DNA from: Favolaschia claudopus
Lineage: Eukaryota > Basidiomycota > Agaricomycetes > Agaricales > Mycenaceae
Assembly (NCBI GenBank): GCA_037176885.1
Contig: JAWWNJ010000100.1
Location: 620,001-684,000, forward strand
Length of the DNA stretch: 64,000 bases
Reading direction: 5' to 3'
The position numbers and the translations under genes were made by a program. Under the pieces are notes generated by a model. That model was not told the origin of the DNA, made no database searches, and worked only from the letters and a program-made list of their open reading frames with translations. This document shows, piece after piece, positions 11,730 to 23,999 of the stretch; positions within the stretch are counted from its first letter, which is position 1, and every line of letters starts with the position of its first letter.

Positions 11730-14032
11730 TTTTTCCCTAGCCGTGATTGCCGCTACTGCTTTGCTTTCGGGCACATTGGCAATGGCTGTTCACAACATTC
11801 ATATCGTCGCGATCCGAGTTGAACCCATCACCAAAAATGTCGGGAACATCCGAGGGGTTGTGGCAGTGACAAGTCGTGGCAAGATGCCGGCAAGGCGGAT
11901 CAACGCTTGGAGGCGTCGTCCAAGCCTATTTTGAGGCTCACTCCAGCCTCGACCGTCTCTTCCACAGACGCCCAACCCTGGCTTGTTCCAAGCAACCCCG
12001 CCTCGAGTCTCGAGCACCTCATGCCTCGTGACCGCGTCGCCAACTTAATCACGCGTTACATCACTCATCGCTCTCTTCTGTACCACCACCATCTCCGCCG
12101 CCGCCTTTTCGCATCCTCCCGGGATCCTACTCTTGGCCCCCTCGCCGGTTCAAGCTACTTCCGCACACTCACCGGTCTCCCTCTTCCTGCCTCGTCCCGA
12201 TACCGTCACTCCGCTTCAAGTACTTCTATAATGACTGAACGCCCGCTATCATTGTCGTTCTGGACACTTCCAGACTGCTAAGCCATGGAGAGTATGAGGG
12301 TAGATTCGAGAACCTGAGTATGGTGGGTCTCCCCTGTCATTCTCTTCACCCTCACCTTCTCATTTGTACGACTATCACAGCCTCCAGCGCCTCCGTCAAG
12401 TGACGCGCCGTTTGCGCCACGATCACGCGCAAACCCGCCCTCTTGAGTCCGCGCCTCGCCATTGCCGCCGTCGTTGGCGAAACCAGCGGTACTTATACAT
12501 ACATAGAGAAAGGTAGATAAGGTGCGTCCCCACCCCTCACTCGCTTTCCCACACCCTTTTCACATACACCACCCCCTTCTCTGGTGCTTCGCCCGTCTCT
12601 TTCACCCTTCAGCCCGCCGCCGCCGCCCCACCCCACCTGAATACCGAGGCATTGCCGCAACTCCAACGTCGTCGCTCGTATGCGCCACTACCATCCGACC
12701 TCCCGATACTCTTCCCAACACCTCCGCTCTCCGCCTTCAACTCCCAACGCCACCACCTCTCGTCGCCCGCGCCTCGCCGCTGCAGCGTTTGTCAACGCCG
12801 TGCAATACCCTCGATATCCATGCAGCCCCGATTCGCAAGAAACCGCCGCTCACCCTCACATCAAGGTCAGCTCGCTTGTTCTCTTTGACGATCGCGCAAG
12901 AGGAAGAACTCGCCTCGTCCTAAACAAGCCAACCGCCGCGTGAATGCCGCTGATTCGCACCAAGGAAGGAAATAAGAAGGGAGGGAGCGTGAAGCGCGGG
13001 AGGAAATGGGGTTTCGCTCGGACTAGGGGATTTATCTAAAAGCTTGCGCAGGGTGGACGCTGGTCATGGTGAGCTCCAGTTCACGCTTTTCTCCGCCGAT
13101 ACCTGGCCGAATAACTCGTCTTTTCTTGTTCGTTTCTAGTGGATACTGTATAATTGAAATGCAAACCGGGAGTCTGTAGTACGACAAAAATCGTGATAAA
13201 GTACGTATTCCTTCCCTTTCGCAGTCTTACCAATCCTTTTCTTCGCAAGTTGCGATCCTCCTTTTTCCTTCGGTCTTTCCTTACTCCCGAATTGTTATCT
13301 CACTATTTGATTACATGTTTACCTCTAATTGTTTATGGATCAGATCCGTTTTTCCTGACGTCTCCTCCCTTTCCTCTCAGTCCACTTCGTCGCCCTCAAC
13401 CCGAAATCAAGCCTACCCCTTACCCACCTCCCCAACTCCGATACTCGGCAACGAACGGCTCATACATCAAGTCTGCGCATTGCCACCGCCTCGTCCCTTC
13501 CCTCGTCGCTCCTCCCCAACCACTTTACCCACGACCCCTTCAAGACAATCGCACGCGCCACTCCCGCCTGTTTCCCCGTCCTCAAGTCGACTACATACAC
13601 GCGCTGGAGTTCGAATCCCCCTGCACGTCACTGCCTCGACGTCGCCCGAAAGGCTGACCAGCATTTGTTCTCGGGGCAGCCGCCGCAGACCATGGCCCCG
13701 AATGCTGTGGTTGAGACCGGGTGGTGGGTATTATATCCAAATCAACGACAACTCCAAATACAACCTTACCCTACTTACCTTACTTTGACAGATTCCCCGT
13801 CGATGTCGCCGCTTCCGCCTGTGTCAATTTCCTCTCCAACTTTATTCGACTCAAGTAGGCGCGTGGTAGTTGAGTTCAGAACGAGATATGTGCTGTTAAA
13901 GCGTGTCATGCTGTACTCTTTCCCCTGTCCCATCCACCAATCCGTCCCGCCGCCGCTTCACCCGACGGTTCATTTCTGGCATTCCTTTGAGGCATCCTCC
14001 CCGGCGCATTATCTCAGAAGATGCTATCGAGC
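11730..14032. other. Pyrimidine-rich, intron-like region, unresolved
   Basis: GC-rich, strongly C/T-biased on the plus strand. It contains many GTGCG/GTAAG-like donors followed by pyrimidine tracts ending in CAG or TAG, and one frame starting at the ATG at 12232 that soon stops. Parts look like exons of a fast-evolving gene, for example around 11930-12281 and 13315-13660. I could not assemble a consistent protein and recognise no domain. Confidence 0.3.
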
Positions 14033-14565
14033 ACGGTAAGTAAGGCTCCAACCATTTCGTTTTCGTTTGTGGAATCCGGCAAACAAAACGGAAATGGTTT
14101 AAAACCGTTTATAAACTGTTTTCGGGGCTCAGAAATTCAATTCCCTCGAGCTGCATCGCTAATGACTCGAATCGATTGTTTTCAATGTATGTTCTGCCAC
14201 ATGTATCTATTTGAACATCCTGAATGATTCTCCGAGATAGAATCCGGACGTACCAGCACATTCAGGACCAAGCGGGGGTATTTCCTTATTTGGAACAACT
14301 ACCACAACGCGAACGACTGAGGCCCGTAACATCAGGTATCGAAGAGAGAGCATTCTGATGGCATTGTTAATGGTGCTGTGATATAAACTCGGTGAGATCA
14401 CCTTTTTCTGACCTCGTTTACTGCGGTGGAAGACTGCTGATCGCCCCCAACATAAAAACTGTTTATAAACTGTTTCCGCACCCTGGCAAACAAAACGGAA
14501 ATAAAAACGGTTAAAACCGTGTATAAACGTTTACAAACGGAAAGGGTTGGAGCCTTAACGGTAAG
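14033..14565. mobile_element. hAT-type MITE with 8-bp target duplication
   Basis: The element is 517 bp (14041-14557). It begins TAAGGCTCCAACC and ends with the exact reverse complement, GGTTGGAGCCTTA. It is flanked on both sides by the identical octamer ACGGTAAG (14033-14040 and 14558-14565). An 8-bp duplication and short terminal repeats are the signature of the hAT superfamily. Subterminal copies of a motif like AACCGTTTATAAACTGTTT occur near both ends. There is no transposase frame, so it would need a hAT transposase from elsewhere. Confidence 0.88.
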
Positions 14566-16445
14566 CGAATCCTTATCACTCCTTTCTCTCCCTTCTGATT
14601 GTCTTAGTCTATGTTTCCTGCAGTAATCCATCGCCTGCCACCTCTGCTTATGGTGAGGTTCAACCGGTGGAGAGAGGGGGAGCGAGACCGCCGATCATGG
14701 CGAGAGTAGTGGATAGCGGTCACGGCGGGTCACCAAGCGTGACGGCTACTTTTTGGCCTCTCCACATCCACATCGTTTCTTGAATTCAATCTTGCCTCAC
14801 CAACGATGCCAGTATCTCGCAGAGGAAGTGGCAGTATCGTCCTCCCGTCGGGAGTGACGATGGTCCCCTCCTCCACCACCCTCCTTGTTTCAATGTTTGA
14901 GCACGACGTTGGACACACACGCGAACACTCGGTCATCCAAGGTGCGTTCCCGTTCCCGTCCCTTTTTCCCTTTCACTCATTCTGACCTTGTTTTCTCTCT
15001 CACCCAGCTCGCCTCCTCCCTACTCCGCACCCGCCTTTCGTCTATCACCGCCGCGCGGCGGCGCCACCCTCGTCCACGCTCCTTCCTCCAACCTCCGGCG
15101 CCGCCCTGAACCAACACCACGTACCCCCCTCGATTCGGCCGCATGGATCCGAGTCGAACGCGCCGCCCTTCGTAAAGCCCCTCCCACTGGCATCTGTGCT
15201 TGCGTCAACGCCCAGGTAGGCTGGTGGTTAGAAGAAATCAAAGGAAATGTAACTCACCTTCAGTTCGCAGTGTCCATGTCAATTGACCGCTTGCCGAGAT
15301 GGCGACGAAACCAGCGAAGGCGGAGCGAGCCGTCGGAGAGGCACAAACGGTGCGTTGCCCTCTCCTCCTTCTTTTCATTCTTACTGATTTGTTTTTCCTT
15401 CCAGCTGCCGGCAACGCCGTTTCCTCCACCGGCGCCACGTCCCTCTCGTCCTCGCTCCACCCCCCAACATACCCAAATACACGAACTTGCCAGGTTACTA
15501 CGACCGCCCCAACACCTCACTCCTCCTTTCACGACCACATCCCCGCCTCGTCAATCCCATCCGCTTCCTCACCGTCACCCCCGCCGATTACCGTTTGTAC
15601 GTGACTGGAAAACCGCAAACACACGCGCGCCGTGCCGCGACCGCATTCGTCTCCCCTCGATCTCTCCGAGTTCGGCTTCAGGTGCGTCTAGCACCTTCAT
15701 TCACTTCGTCTTTACCCGCTGACGCGTTCCCCATCTAGCGCGCTCTCGACATCTTTGCCGTCGAGTACGGCGGATGCGCTGGATACGCTCACTGGTGTGC
15801 GACCCGCCCTCTTTCTTCACTTCACCCAATCTGACTTGTCTTCCCTCTTCCCCAGCGTCACGCCCCCTTCTCCCCTCGACCTCGCTGCCGAACCGACGAA
15901 CGCCGTACCGCGCTCGCCGTCCTCGCCTCACTGTAACTCCGCCAACTACATACGCGACTACATCAAGCCGTACTACCGCCCCTCAAACAACAGCGCTGAC
16001 GAGCCGAACGGTGCAAACGCACCGCGCCGAGTTCCGTCGAGCGCGCTCTCACCGCCATCTCTGCTCCGCCTCGAAGACGGAGATGACCCCGGTCGGTCTC
16101 GCAGGAAAGAAACGGAACTTGTACTTACCTTAGTTTGACAGCATCGACGTCAACGCCGCGCGCTCCCAGCGCGCAGAGCTGGCAGCGACAAAACAGAGTC
16201 GGCGCGACCGAAACAACGGGTGGAGCCGGGTGTTGGCGCTGGGTTGGACAACTTGGATCGAGTACGCGCACGCTAGCGAGGCGGCGCGCTCTCGTACATA
16301 CGGAATTGTTTTGTTCGTAAGTAGTGAAATATATTTAGTTTTGCTTTGAATATCGTTGGCCGGGACAGCACGAATCTATATACGTACACTTATGAAGTCA
16401 CATTTGAAATCTTTTTGTTCTCGACGCTCTATTCTATCTCTATCT
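14566..16445. other. Pyrimidine-rich region with intron-like pieces, unresolved
   Basis: It continues the character of 11.7-14.0 kb. Open segments are separated by stretches that look like 50-80 nt introns (GTGCGT...CAG), notably 15600-16140, where one segment reads RALDIFAVEYGGCAGY. Frames are Pro/Ser/Arg-rich on both strands, as expected from composition alone. It may be a real lineage-specific gene on the plus strand. I cannot give reliable exons or a function. Confidence 0.3.
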
Positions 16446-17450
16446 ACGGTTGCCAACAAGTCCACGCTTTGTTTTCGGCCGAAGAGTTTTCGACGCGACT
16501 TTCTGGCGCATCTTTCTATACTCTCTACCTCCAAGAGCCCTCCTCGGGACCCCTTTCGTGACGCCCAAGACGTCGAGGACGCCGCGCAAGACACACTGAG
16601 GTCAAGACCGGACTGCGGGGCCGAGCTACTACTTGAAATTTTCGTTTCCAGCTTTTCTTTCAATTTTCTGTAATACCGTGAATACTGTCGGCTGGCAACT
16701 TGTGGAGGCGCGTATGGTGGGAAGGATTGAATGTGGTGGCGAGCGTACACCGCGAGCCGACTGAACGGCGCGTGATAAATAATATCCGCCGGTGCGTACA
16801 GTACGCTAAGTGTCTTGGACCTTATACTGAGATGTACACCTCATTCAAGCAAGAACCCACCGTGCCCCTCCCGCCCATGGCTTCACCCCCGCCGTCGCTG
16901 TTGCCGAATTCATCCAGTTTGGTGCCTAGTCTTACTTTCCGCCACCGCCGCTAACTTGAGTATTTCGGCCCCCTTGTCGTCAATCCATGCGACCAAGGTC
17001 GATTGATATTGTGACGTTCTGCTGTCCATACACCAAGGTACACTAGATATGTAGCCCCGCTGTTACCGTTCTTTTATGATGACACTATGTTGTGGTTTCC
17101 GAAAGTTGTTGGTCATACAGAACATATATGGCCTGCTAGGCTATGGCACGGGCCGTCCTGGACAGAACACAATGATCTACCCATGAAAATAACTCCCTCA
17201 AGAGCCGTTTCAATTTGGAGTCGAGATTGAAGCCCAAAGCGTGGACTTGTTGGCAAACCTGGCTGATGGACACCTTTCCTAGGCATTCTGAGGTCCGTAG
17301 CGTGCTTTGCGCGGCGTCCTCGACGTCTTGGGCGTCACAAAAGGGGTCCCGAGGAGGGCTCTTGGAGGTAGAGAGTATAGAAAGATGCGCCAGAAAGTCG
17401 CGTCGAAACCTCTTCGGCCGAAAACAAAGCGTGGACTTGTTGGCAACCGT
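16446..17450. repeat. Foldback pair: 145-bp inverted repeats about 715 bp apart
   Basis: The left arm (about 16446-16590) and right arm (about 17306-17450) are reverse complements with only a few mismatches. Each arm starts, reading inward, with ACGGTTGCCAACAAGTCCAC. A third partial copy of this outer end (AAAGCGTGGACTTGTTGGCAA) lies in the same orientation as the right arm at about 17235-17256. No transposase is visible inside. It is most likely a foldback or MITE-like element, or an inverted duplication. No clear target duplication was found. Confidence 0.7.
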
Positions 17451-20400
17451 ACTCTATCTCTCTTCAGAGCTGGTTAAGATAACTCGGTAAATTAGTGAGG
17501 AAATGGTTGAGATCAAAAGAGGATGATGTCGGAAAAGACCGGATTCGTACTGCCATGCGCAGCACTGGCCCTCAACACCAGGTGTTCGCCGTTCACGGAA
17601 TGTCAACCCACTTGTAGTCTCTCATAGCCAGACTTTAACACGTATGATCTCGTACCTCGATGTGTTAAAGTCTGTTTTCAAGTTCATAGGCGTGTCATCG
17701 CTAGAATCTTATTATATAATCTTTGTGGCTGTGTATTTTACGGCAATTTAGTTCACTTTTCTTATAGTGCCCTCTCTCAACCATATACACACTCAAATTT
17801 TACCTATAAAGAACCCATAGAGACATATCTACCTCCTATGAAAAGAATTTGCAGTAAGATGCATCTTCTGAACCTACGCACCGAGCTCTTGCTCTGCCTT
17901 GTGACACCTGTGACAAAATGGTAACACATTTTCTCAACCACTTTCCGTACTCCTTGTCATGATTCTGGCTGGTTTCAAGCGCCGAATAGACACATATCAG
18001 CCTATATAAACGCTCCAGAACAAATTTGAGCTCTACATACCGTGTCAAAGGGCGGAAACATGATTACATAATCCGAATTCTACCGTTGACACGCCGGTCA
18101 CCTTAAAAACGGACTAACCCACTTGCAACCCACAATGACTCCATGTCAGTTGTCAGATTCATTTTTCGCAGTATTACTTCATATCAGGACCACGATGCAA
18201 ACGAGAGAATTCTAGGATCCATCAACTACCCACGAGATTCCGTTTGTGCGAAGAGGAGGAACTGCTCGGGCGATATTTTGAGAAATAGGGCAGGTACAGC
18301 GCCTCGGCCGCTCGAGACAGCGATCTTGTGGGAAGTAAACGCGAAAAAATTGTCTTCCGAACTGTTCTCCCATTGTTCTCCATATCAGTCACCGATTTGA
18401 TCTGTAATTCAACTCGTTCCCACCGCGAAATGAGGCTATGACTTTTAACTGGATTCGGTGGGTCCAAAATTTCTGACCCTCCCAAATATTGCAGGTGTCT
18501 TGACAAGGCTTCAACATCGCAATATCAATATACGAAAAGATCTCGATTCCGTCCTGTAATTTTGAGTAAGGGCCCGAATGTGATATCAAGAGGAACAATG
18601 TGTGATTGGACGAGGGAGTTGAAAATTTCCAGGTGAAGCTGCGACTCAGCGCGAGAATCATTTGGATGTCGTGACTGCGCTTCGCTCATGATCCCAATGT
18701 GTAGCGTTGAGTGAGAGAACAATGCATATAAAATTTCCTACTCAGAGCCATGGGAATGTTAAATATACCAACAATGGCCGGAGTAACAACCTGTCGCCTA
18801 CCATCACCATCACCGCGCCGCGCGGTGACTTAAAACTTTCGACTCGTTGAGCAGGGGATGGCAATCGAATTGGAAAGGAACCCTTGCTAGTGTATCTGGG
18901 CCCAATTCACTCCCTATGAAGCCGATCGCACTGAGGATGCTCGCTCGCGAATGATTCCTAAAAACGCATTCACAAACCCGAGTCATCAGTCGCGGTTCTC
19001 ATGATCGAAGAAAATATTTCAACTCGTGTTGACCGATACCTGAAAGCGGTGCGAGATTTGTGGCGCATCCGCAAGGATATTAGCACAACGCGAGCATACG
19101 AACGACTCCGATGGGGAGGACAATGTGTGAAATGGCCGAGGCGCGTGAGAATGCCTAGATATTAACGCTTCTGTGGGCATCGTGACTCGACTCGGACGCT
19201 CGAAAGACTGGGGAAGTAAGTGAAGGAAGATAGTACCTGCCTGTGCACCCCTACACGAGTGAGTGCTTGAGTGCAAACATGCAAAAGAATGCGCGATCTA
19301 GCACGGCGTTGGGAAATCAGTAAAGAAGCTACATGACTAGTCTGTTGACAGAACAATGAGAGATATGCCTGTGCCCCAATTTGGCCGCGTGAGGGTTCAG
19401 ATCGGGGAGCCAAGCCATTTGAAAATTTACCTATGTAAGTATCTGTGAACTGTTGTCAGGGGAAGCTCGATGCTGAAATGATCATGACTAGGTCCAACTT
19501 GGGGAGTAAATCAACATGAGGCTTCGGTTAGAGTGGGAGGGACGCGTCGGCGAGGAGCCACGATATAAGGAGCACCGTAGCGTTTCGCGGGCACCACCGC
19601 GTGTCAAGAAAATTTCCGTGATCGCTGTCTTCGACGAAGGAGTCAGACAACGTGTTTTCACAGGCAAATATGTACCTCAGCCTGGGTCTGACTCGTCAAA
19701 CGCCGAACAGTGATTTATCAAAGTGTGACATGGTCAGGTGACGTGACTGAACGCGACACACCAGAACACACCCCGTAATACGTATACCGCAGATGCAAAT
19801 TAGTGAACAGCAGTCATGAACTTTGGGCATGGAGTGCAGCGTTTCGACTCTCCATGGGTATACCAGCCAGTTTGAGGTGACAAATTGTACATTATCAAGC
19901 GTACATTGAAACCAATATGGACGGTGAGCGACGAGTCTGGAGCGAAAGTGGATGCTGCGTAGCTTGAGTGTGAGGCTGCCGGCGAGCTGGGGGGGGGGAG
20001 AGAAGGAACTCGGTATCGAATCAGAGGGAAATGGTCGAAGCGTCTACAGTGAAATGAGCAATGCTTGACGAATTGGATGAGAAGATCACTCACTGGATAC
20101 GGCGGTGGTACGTGCCCGGTCCACTATGCACATATGGCTTCGCTTTGTCCCTCCGCCCATCGTCCTCTTCGTCGCTCACATTATCAGTCTCATCGTACCA
20201 GGCGTACCGAAGTAAGCGCGCCGTTCCTCCAAACTCCGCGAGGAGGGAGCGCCGTGTACATAGAGCGAGAACCTTAGAATGCTTCAGCATCGAAGATACT
20301 GCAATCGCTTTGGCGCGTCGACCGCAACCACCTGTACCGAGGCGAGCGATGCCCGACAGAGTCCCGAAGCCCCGGCCGCGTCTTTGGATCCCCAAGACGG

Positions 20401-20584
20401 CCATAGATTCGCCGTAATTTGTTGTCCACCTGCTGCTTGCTGTCTTGTCCGATCCGTAACGTTCGTAGGTGCGCAGAGCGCACTCACAGCTCAGCCAAAT
20501 CTCCACGCCGACTGCGGGATCCATAACGGAGGGAGACCGGAGTCAAGGCGGAGGTGGCAAAGCGGCGGCATGTGCGCGCAGGTA
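17451..20584. other. No gene seen; one small hairpin
   Basis: Only short frames. A perfect 12-base hairpin lies at 17630-17673 (AGACTTTAACAC and GTGTTAAAGTCT around 20 bases). A run of nine G occurs near 19991. Nothing else is recognisable. Confidence 0.5.
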
Positions 20585-21755
20585 GAGGAGAGGGTGAAGG
20601 TAGGCGCGTTGGAACGGGAATACAGAGAAACTTTCTCGTTGCAAGACGCGGGACTTGTGGATGGACGTCAAGGCAGACGGTGATGACGTGTCAATAGCGA
20701 TATAGCGAAAAATAGACGCCGAAGCAATTGGGAGGGCATGGCTGGCGTTGTGGACACGGTAACAGGCGAGTAATGGCCGAGCGCCAGAGCCGCAGGATAT
20801 ACGCACCCGCTTTGGAGGGTGCGAAATATCAGTTTGTACAGCCTGATGACGCGCTAACCTTGACGCCGTACATCGCCAGCAGTGTGTGTGGACAGAAACG
20901 TTTCTGAATGCTGGATTCCGATAAGCGGAGCACTGTGAACATCGCATGAGCACGAAACCAGAGCGAAAGAAGAAGACCCACTTGTAGTCTCAGACTCGCA
21001 GTGGCTTCAGCCCCGCCATGTCGAGTCGTCCACTTTCCTTGGACAATACATGATGCATCCCGCTTCCCTACACCACGAAGGTGGGATACAACGGTCATGC
21101 TGATATACGAGGGGGATGAAATCCGGGGCGAACTGCAGGGCGATGTATGGCGGGGCGCGCAATGACGAAGCGTCGGTCCGTTGTCCTATCCGAGTCCTAT
21201 ACACCAAGCCAAGATGGCGTCGCTTTCGTCGGATGCGGGAACGTCGCCCACTGGATGACGTAGCGTCAAGTAGCGCGGTGTCGCGGAGCCACTGGTGGTG
21301 GGAAAGGAGGTGGTCAAGGGAGCATAGTCTACCGATCACGAATAGCGGTCGATTTGGGTGAACGTGAATGTGAAGAAGTGCAGCGGGTCTGACGAGGAGA
21401 TCCATCAACAACTTTCGTCCTTGCCATCCTTGCTGCGGGTACCGACGCTCCTATTAAGTGTATTGGCGAAAGAACGAAAATGATACGGTAACGAGACAGA
21501 CCTCATATTCACGAGCCTCATCAGTCCAGCTCGTGCATATCCTCCGACTCGGAGTCAGACTCAGAAGCGCCTTCGCTATCCCATTCAAATTCCGAGTCGG
21601 ATTCTGTCTCAAAATCCGAACCAGTCCCACTCTCCGATCCGTATTCGTCTTCGTCAGAGTCCTCAGCAATAACTCTAGACAACTTCGGAATGGAAGGAAA
21701 TGCTGCTTCGTAGGATTCCCAAGGTACGCTGACAAGGAACTGACGCTCTGTTATA
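20585..21755. repeat. Tandem duplication, copy A
   Basis: This block and the next (21756-23125) are diverged copies of one unit. Matching landmarks include the stretch starting GCAAGACGCGGGAC (about 20640 and 21812), CCACTGGTGGTGGGAAAGGA (about 21290 and 22677) and GCTGCGGGTACCGA (about 21433 and 22818). The unit is the region downstream of the F-box gene plus the last part of that gene. Copy A therefore ends in an F-box gene tail without its body. Copy B is about 200 bp longer in the middle. Confidence 0.8.
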
Positions 21756-21757
21756 AC
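21521..21757 (-). pseudogene. Truncated C-terminal copy of the F-box gene
   Basis: The minus strand encodes about 75 residues matching the end of the intact neighbour at 22908-23999: VITERQFL, then a segment like PWESYEAAFPSIPKLSRV, then an acidic tail rich in Ser, Glu and Asp. The match stops abruptly after the bases read as GCTCTGTTATAACTA, where sequence belonging to the downstream flank of the next unit begins. There is no F-box, no start codon of its own and no promoter evidence. It is a remnant of a tandem duplication or unequal exchange. Confidence 0.8.
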
Positions 21758-23125
21758 TATAGAGGAGGGGTGAGGTACGCGTTGCAATGGGAATAGAAGA
21801 GTTGAGAGTTGCAAGACGCGGGACGTGTGGATGGACGTCAAGGTAGACGGTGATGACGTGTCAACAGCGACATAACGAAAAACAGACGCCGAAGCGACTG
21901 GGAGCGTGGTTGGCGTTGTGGACGCGGTAGAAGGCGAGCAATGATCGAGCGCCGGAGCCGCAGGCTATACGCACCCGGCAGGGGGCGAGTATCAGTTTGC
22001 ACAGTCTAATGACGCGCTGACCATGCCTATGTACATCCCAGCAAAGACTGTTTGCGGACGAGACACTCTGTGGACGCCGTACACCCAACAACCCGAGTAC
22101 TGTGAATATCGCATGAGCACAACAACGCAGCGAAAGAAGAAGACACACTTATGGTCTCAGACCCGCTGTCGCTTCAATCGCGACATGTCGAATCATCCAC
22201 TTTCCACTTTCTTTGGACAATACGCCGAGCAACCACGAAGGTGGGATACAAACGGTGTCATGCTGATATAGCACCACGAAGGAGGTCTCGTTCGGACGCT
22301 GATATACGACGGAGAATGAAATCCGGGGTGAGCTGCAGGGGCAACCCCGCGATAAAGAAATGCGCAGCACCCATACTTCGATTCATCGCCCAGAACACCA
22401 TCCTGCTCTTGAACGCACCACATCCCGGCCGCGCTTCTGCTTCCCCTGAGTACATGAAAATGTCACGGCACACAGGAGCGAGCGTCTTGGCGGTTATCCA
22501 GAGTAGGTGAGGACCACTCCGCAAACTCGTCGATAACGCGATGGATGGCAGCCGCGCACACAAGGCCGAACCGTCCGTCCGCTCTCCTATCCGAGTCCTA
22601 TACGTCAAGATAGCGTCGCTTTCGTCTGGTATGGGAACGCAGGTGACGTGGCGTCGAGTAGGGCGGTGTCGTGGTCCACTGGTGGTGGGAAAGGAGGTGG
22701 TCGAGAAAGCACAATCTACCGATCACGGATAGCGGTCGATGTGGGTCAACGCAAATGTGAAGAAGCGCAGCGCTTCTGACGTGAAGATCCCTCGAGAACT
22801 TTCGCGCTTGCCGTCCTTGCTGCGGGTACCGATGCTCCTACTGAGGGTCTTGGCGAAGGAACGAAGAGAATATGGTAGGGAGACAGGCCGCACGTTGGCG
22901 AGCGTCATCAGTAGTCGGAGCTAGACTCAGAAACGCCTTCGCTATCCCATTCAGATTCCGAGCCGGATCCTGTCTCAAAATCCAAATCCGACCCACTCTC
23001 CGATTCGTAGTCGTCTTCGTCAGAGTCCTCAGCAAAAACTTTGGACAACCTTGGAATGGACGAAAATGCGGCTTCATAGGCCTCCCAAGGCGCGCCGGCA
23101 AGGAACTGGCGCTCTGTTATAACTA
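21756..23125. repeat. Tandem duplication, copy B
   Basis: Second copy of the unit described for 20585-21755. It runs from the downstream flank into the C-terminal coding part of the intact F-box gene. Identity is high over the coding tail and lower in the non-coding part, with several small insertions and deletions. Confidence 0.8.
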
Positions 23126-23999
23126 ATTCCTGCAATTTACACGAGGACTTCTTGATGAATGACTCGAGGGAGGCGATGGGTGATTCACCGAGTAGTAGCT
23201 CTGAGATTTCTAGCTTCCGAAGAGCGGGCACGAAGAACGAGGTCAGAAACGCCAGAACAGGCGGAACTTTGTGGCAGATGAGGACCAGTGATTCCAAGCA
23301 CGGAAGCTTGATTTCAGAGCCCTCGTAAACCTTTACCTCCATCGTCCAAAGAGTTAGGCTGCAATGTACGAGTTGTGGCATCTGCTGCAGAACCGCGCAG
23401 CATTGTTCGGGCTCCACCGTACGCATGGTCAATGAGGAGAGCTGCGTCCAGGGTAACTCGAATAGCAGCAGAGGAACATAGTTTATGTGCAGGATGCGGA
23501 GCTCTGGTACATTGGTCGAAAAGAATGCAGTGGAGGGGATTGAGACAGCGGTGATTCCGGGTGGGGAAGCAAGCGTCAAGCCGAGACTGCGGAGCATGGG
23601 CATCGCTCCGCTTACTGCGTCGATGAAAGGTGCCGGAACGACAAAGGTCACGTCTTCCCATCGCGCACAATGCGGAACGATGGCAGAGATGATCCCGGAT
23701 AGATTGAGCTGGCCATAGTAGTCGTCGATAAAGATAGCAAGCGGGTAGCCTCCAGATCTCTTAAGCCAAGTATTGACCATTAGAACCTGGGCATCTGGAG
23801 GGATACGCTTCGCATCGCGGGATACGAACACCAGTGTGCTCCATAATTGCGGAGTGGCGAACGCGATAGCTCGCCATTGACGACAAATCTGGCCGAGAAG
23901 CGTCGGCGAAAGGTCACCGACCCACGGTGTGCCAACAGGTTCAGTGGGAAGATAGCGGACGAAGATTTCAGATACGATTTCGTTCGGGAGTGTTAACAC
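22908..23999 (-). CDS. F-box protein with acidic Ser/Glu/Asp tail
   Basis: Likely substrate-recognition subunit of an SCF-type ubiquitin ligase. The open frame gives about 363 residues. It opens with LTLPNEIVSEIFVRYLP and LLGQICRQWRAIAFATPQLW, which together form the F-box typical of agaricomycete F-box proteins. A leucine-rich middle follows, with weak repeat character (PMLRSLGL, VPELRILHINYVP, LPCLESLVLICH, VPALRKLEISEL). The protein ends in a strongly acidic tail of about 40 residues. Family members usually carry an N-terminal coiled coil before this F-box. Here the frame extends upstream to about 24032 as LAQEGPSSSKYPV but meets a stop without an ATG, so a first exon is either missing or lies beyond an unseen intron. 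The substrate is unknown. Confidence 0.75.
   Translation of the reverse strand: MLTLPNEIVSEIFVRYLPTEPVGTPWVGDLSPTLLGQICRQWRAIAFATPQLWSTLVFVSRDAKRIPPDAQVLMVNTWLKRSGGYPLAIFIDDYYGQLNLSGIISAIVPHCARWEDVTFVVPAPFIDAVSGAMPMLRSLGLTLASPPGITAVSIPSTAFFSTNVPELRILHINYVPLLLFELPWTQLSSLTMRTVEPEQCCAVLQQMPQLVHCSLTLWTMEVKVYEGSEIKLPCLESLVLICHKVPPVLAFLTSFFVPALRKLEISELLLGESPIASLESFIKKSSCKLQELVITERQFLAGAPWEAYEAAFSSIPRLSKVFAEDSDEDDYESESGSDLDFETGSGSESEWDSEGVSESSSDY

Noticed and set aside
13600..13630. tRNA-like T-arm (GGAGTTCGAATCC) on the plus strand
   Set aside because: The stem does not pair over five bases, and no D-arm or anticodon arm lies at the right distance upstream. Similar isolated TTCGAAT matches near 43370 and 50180 also failed.
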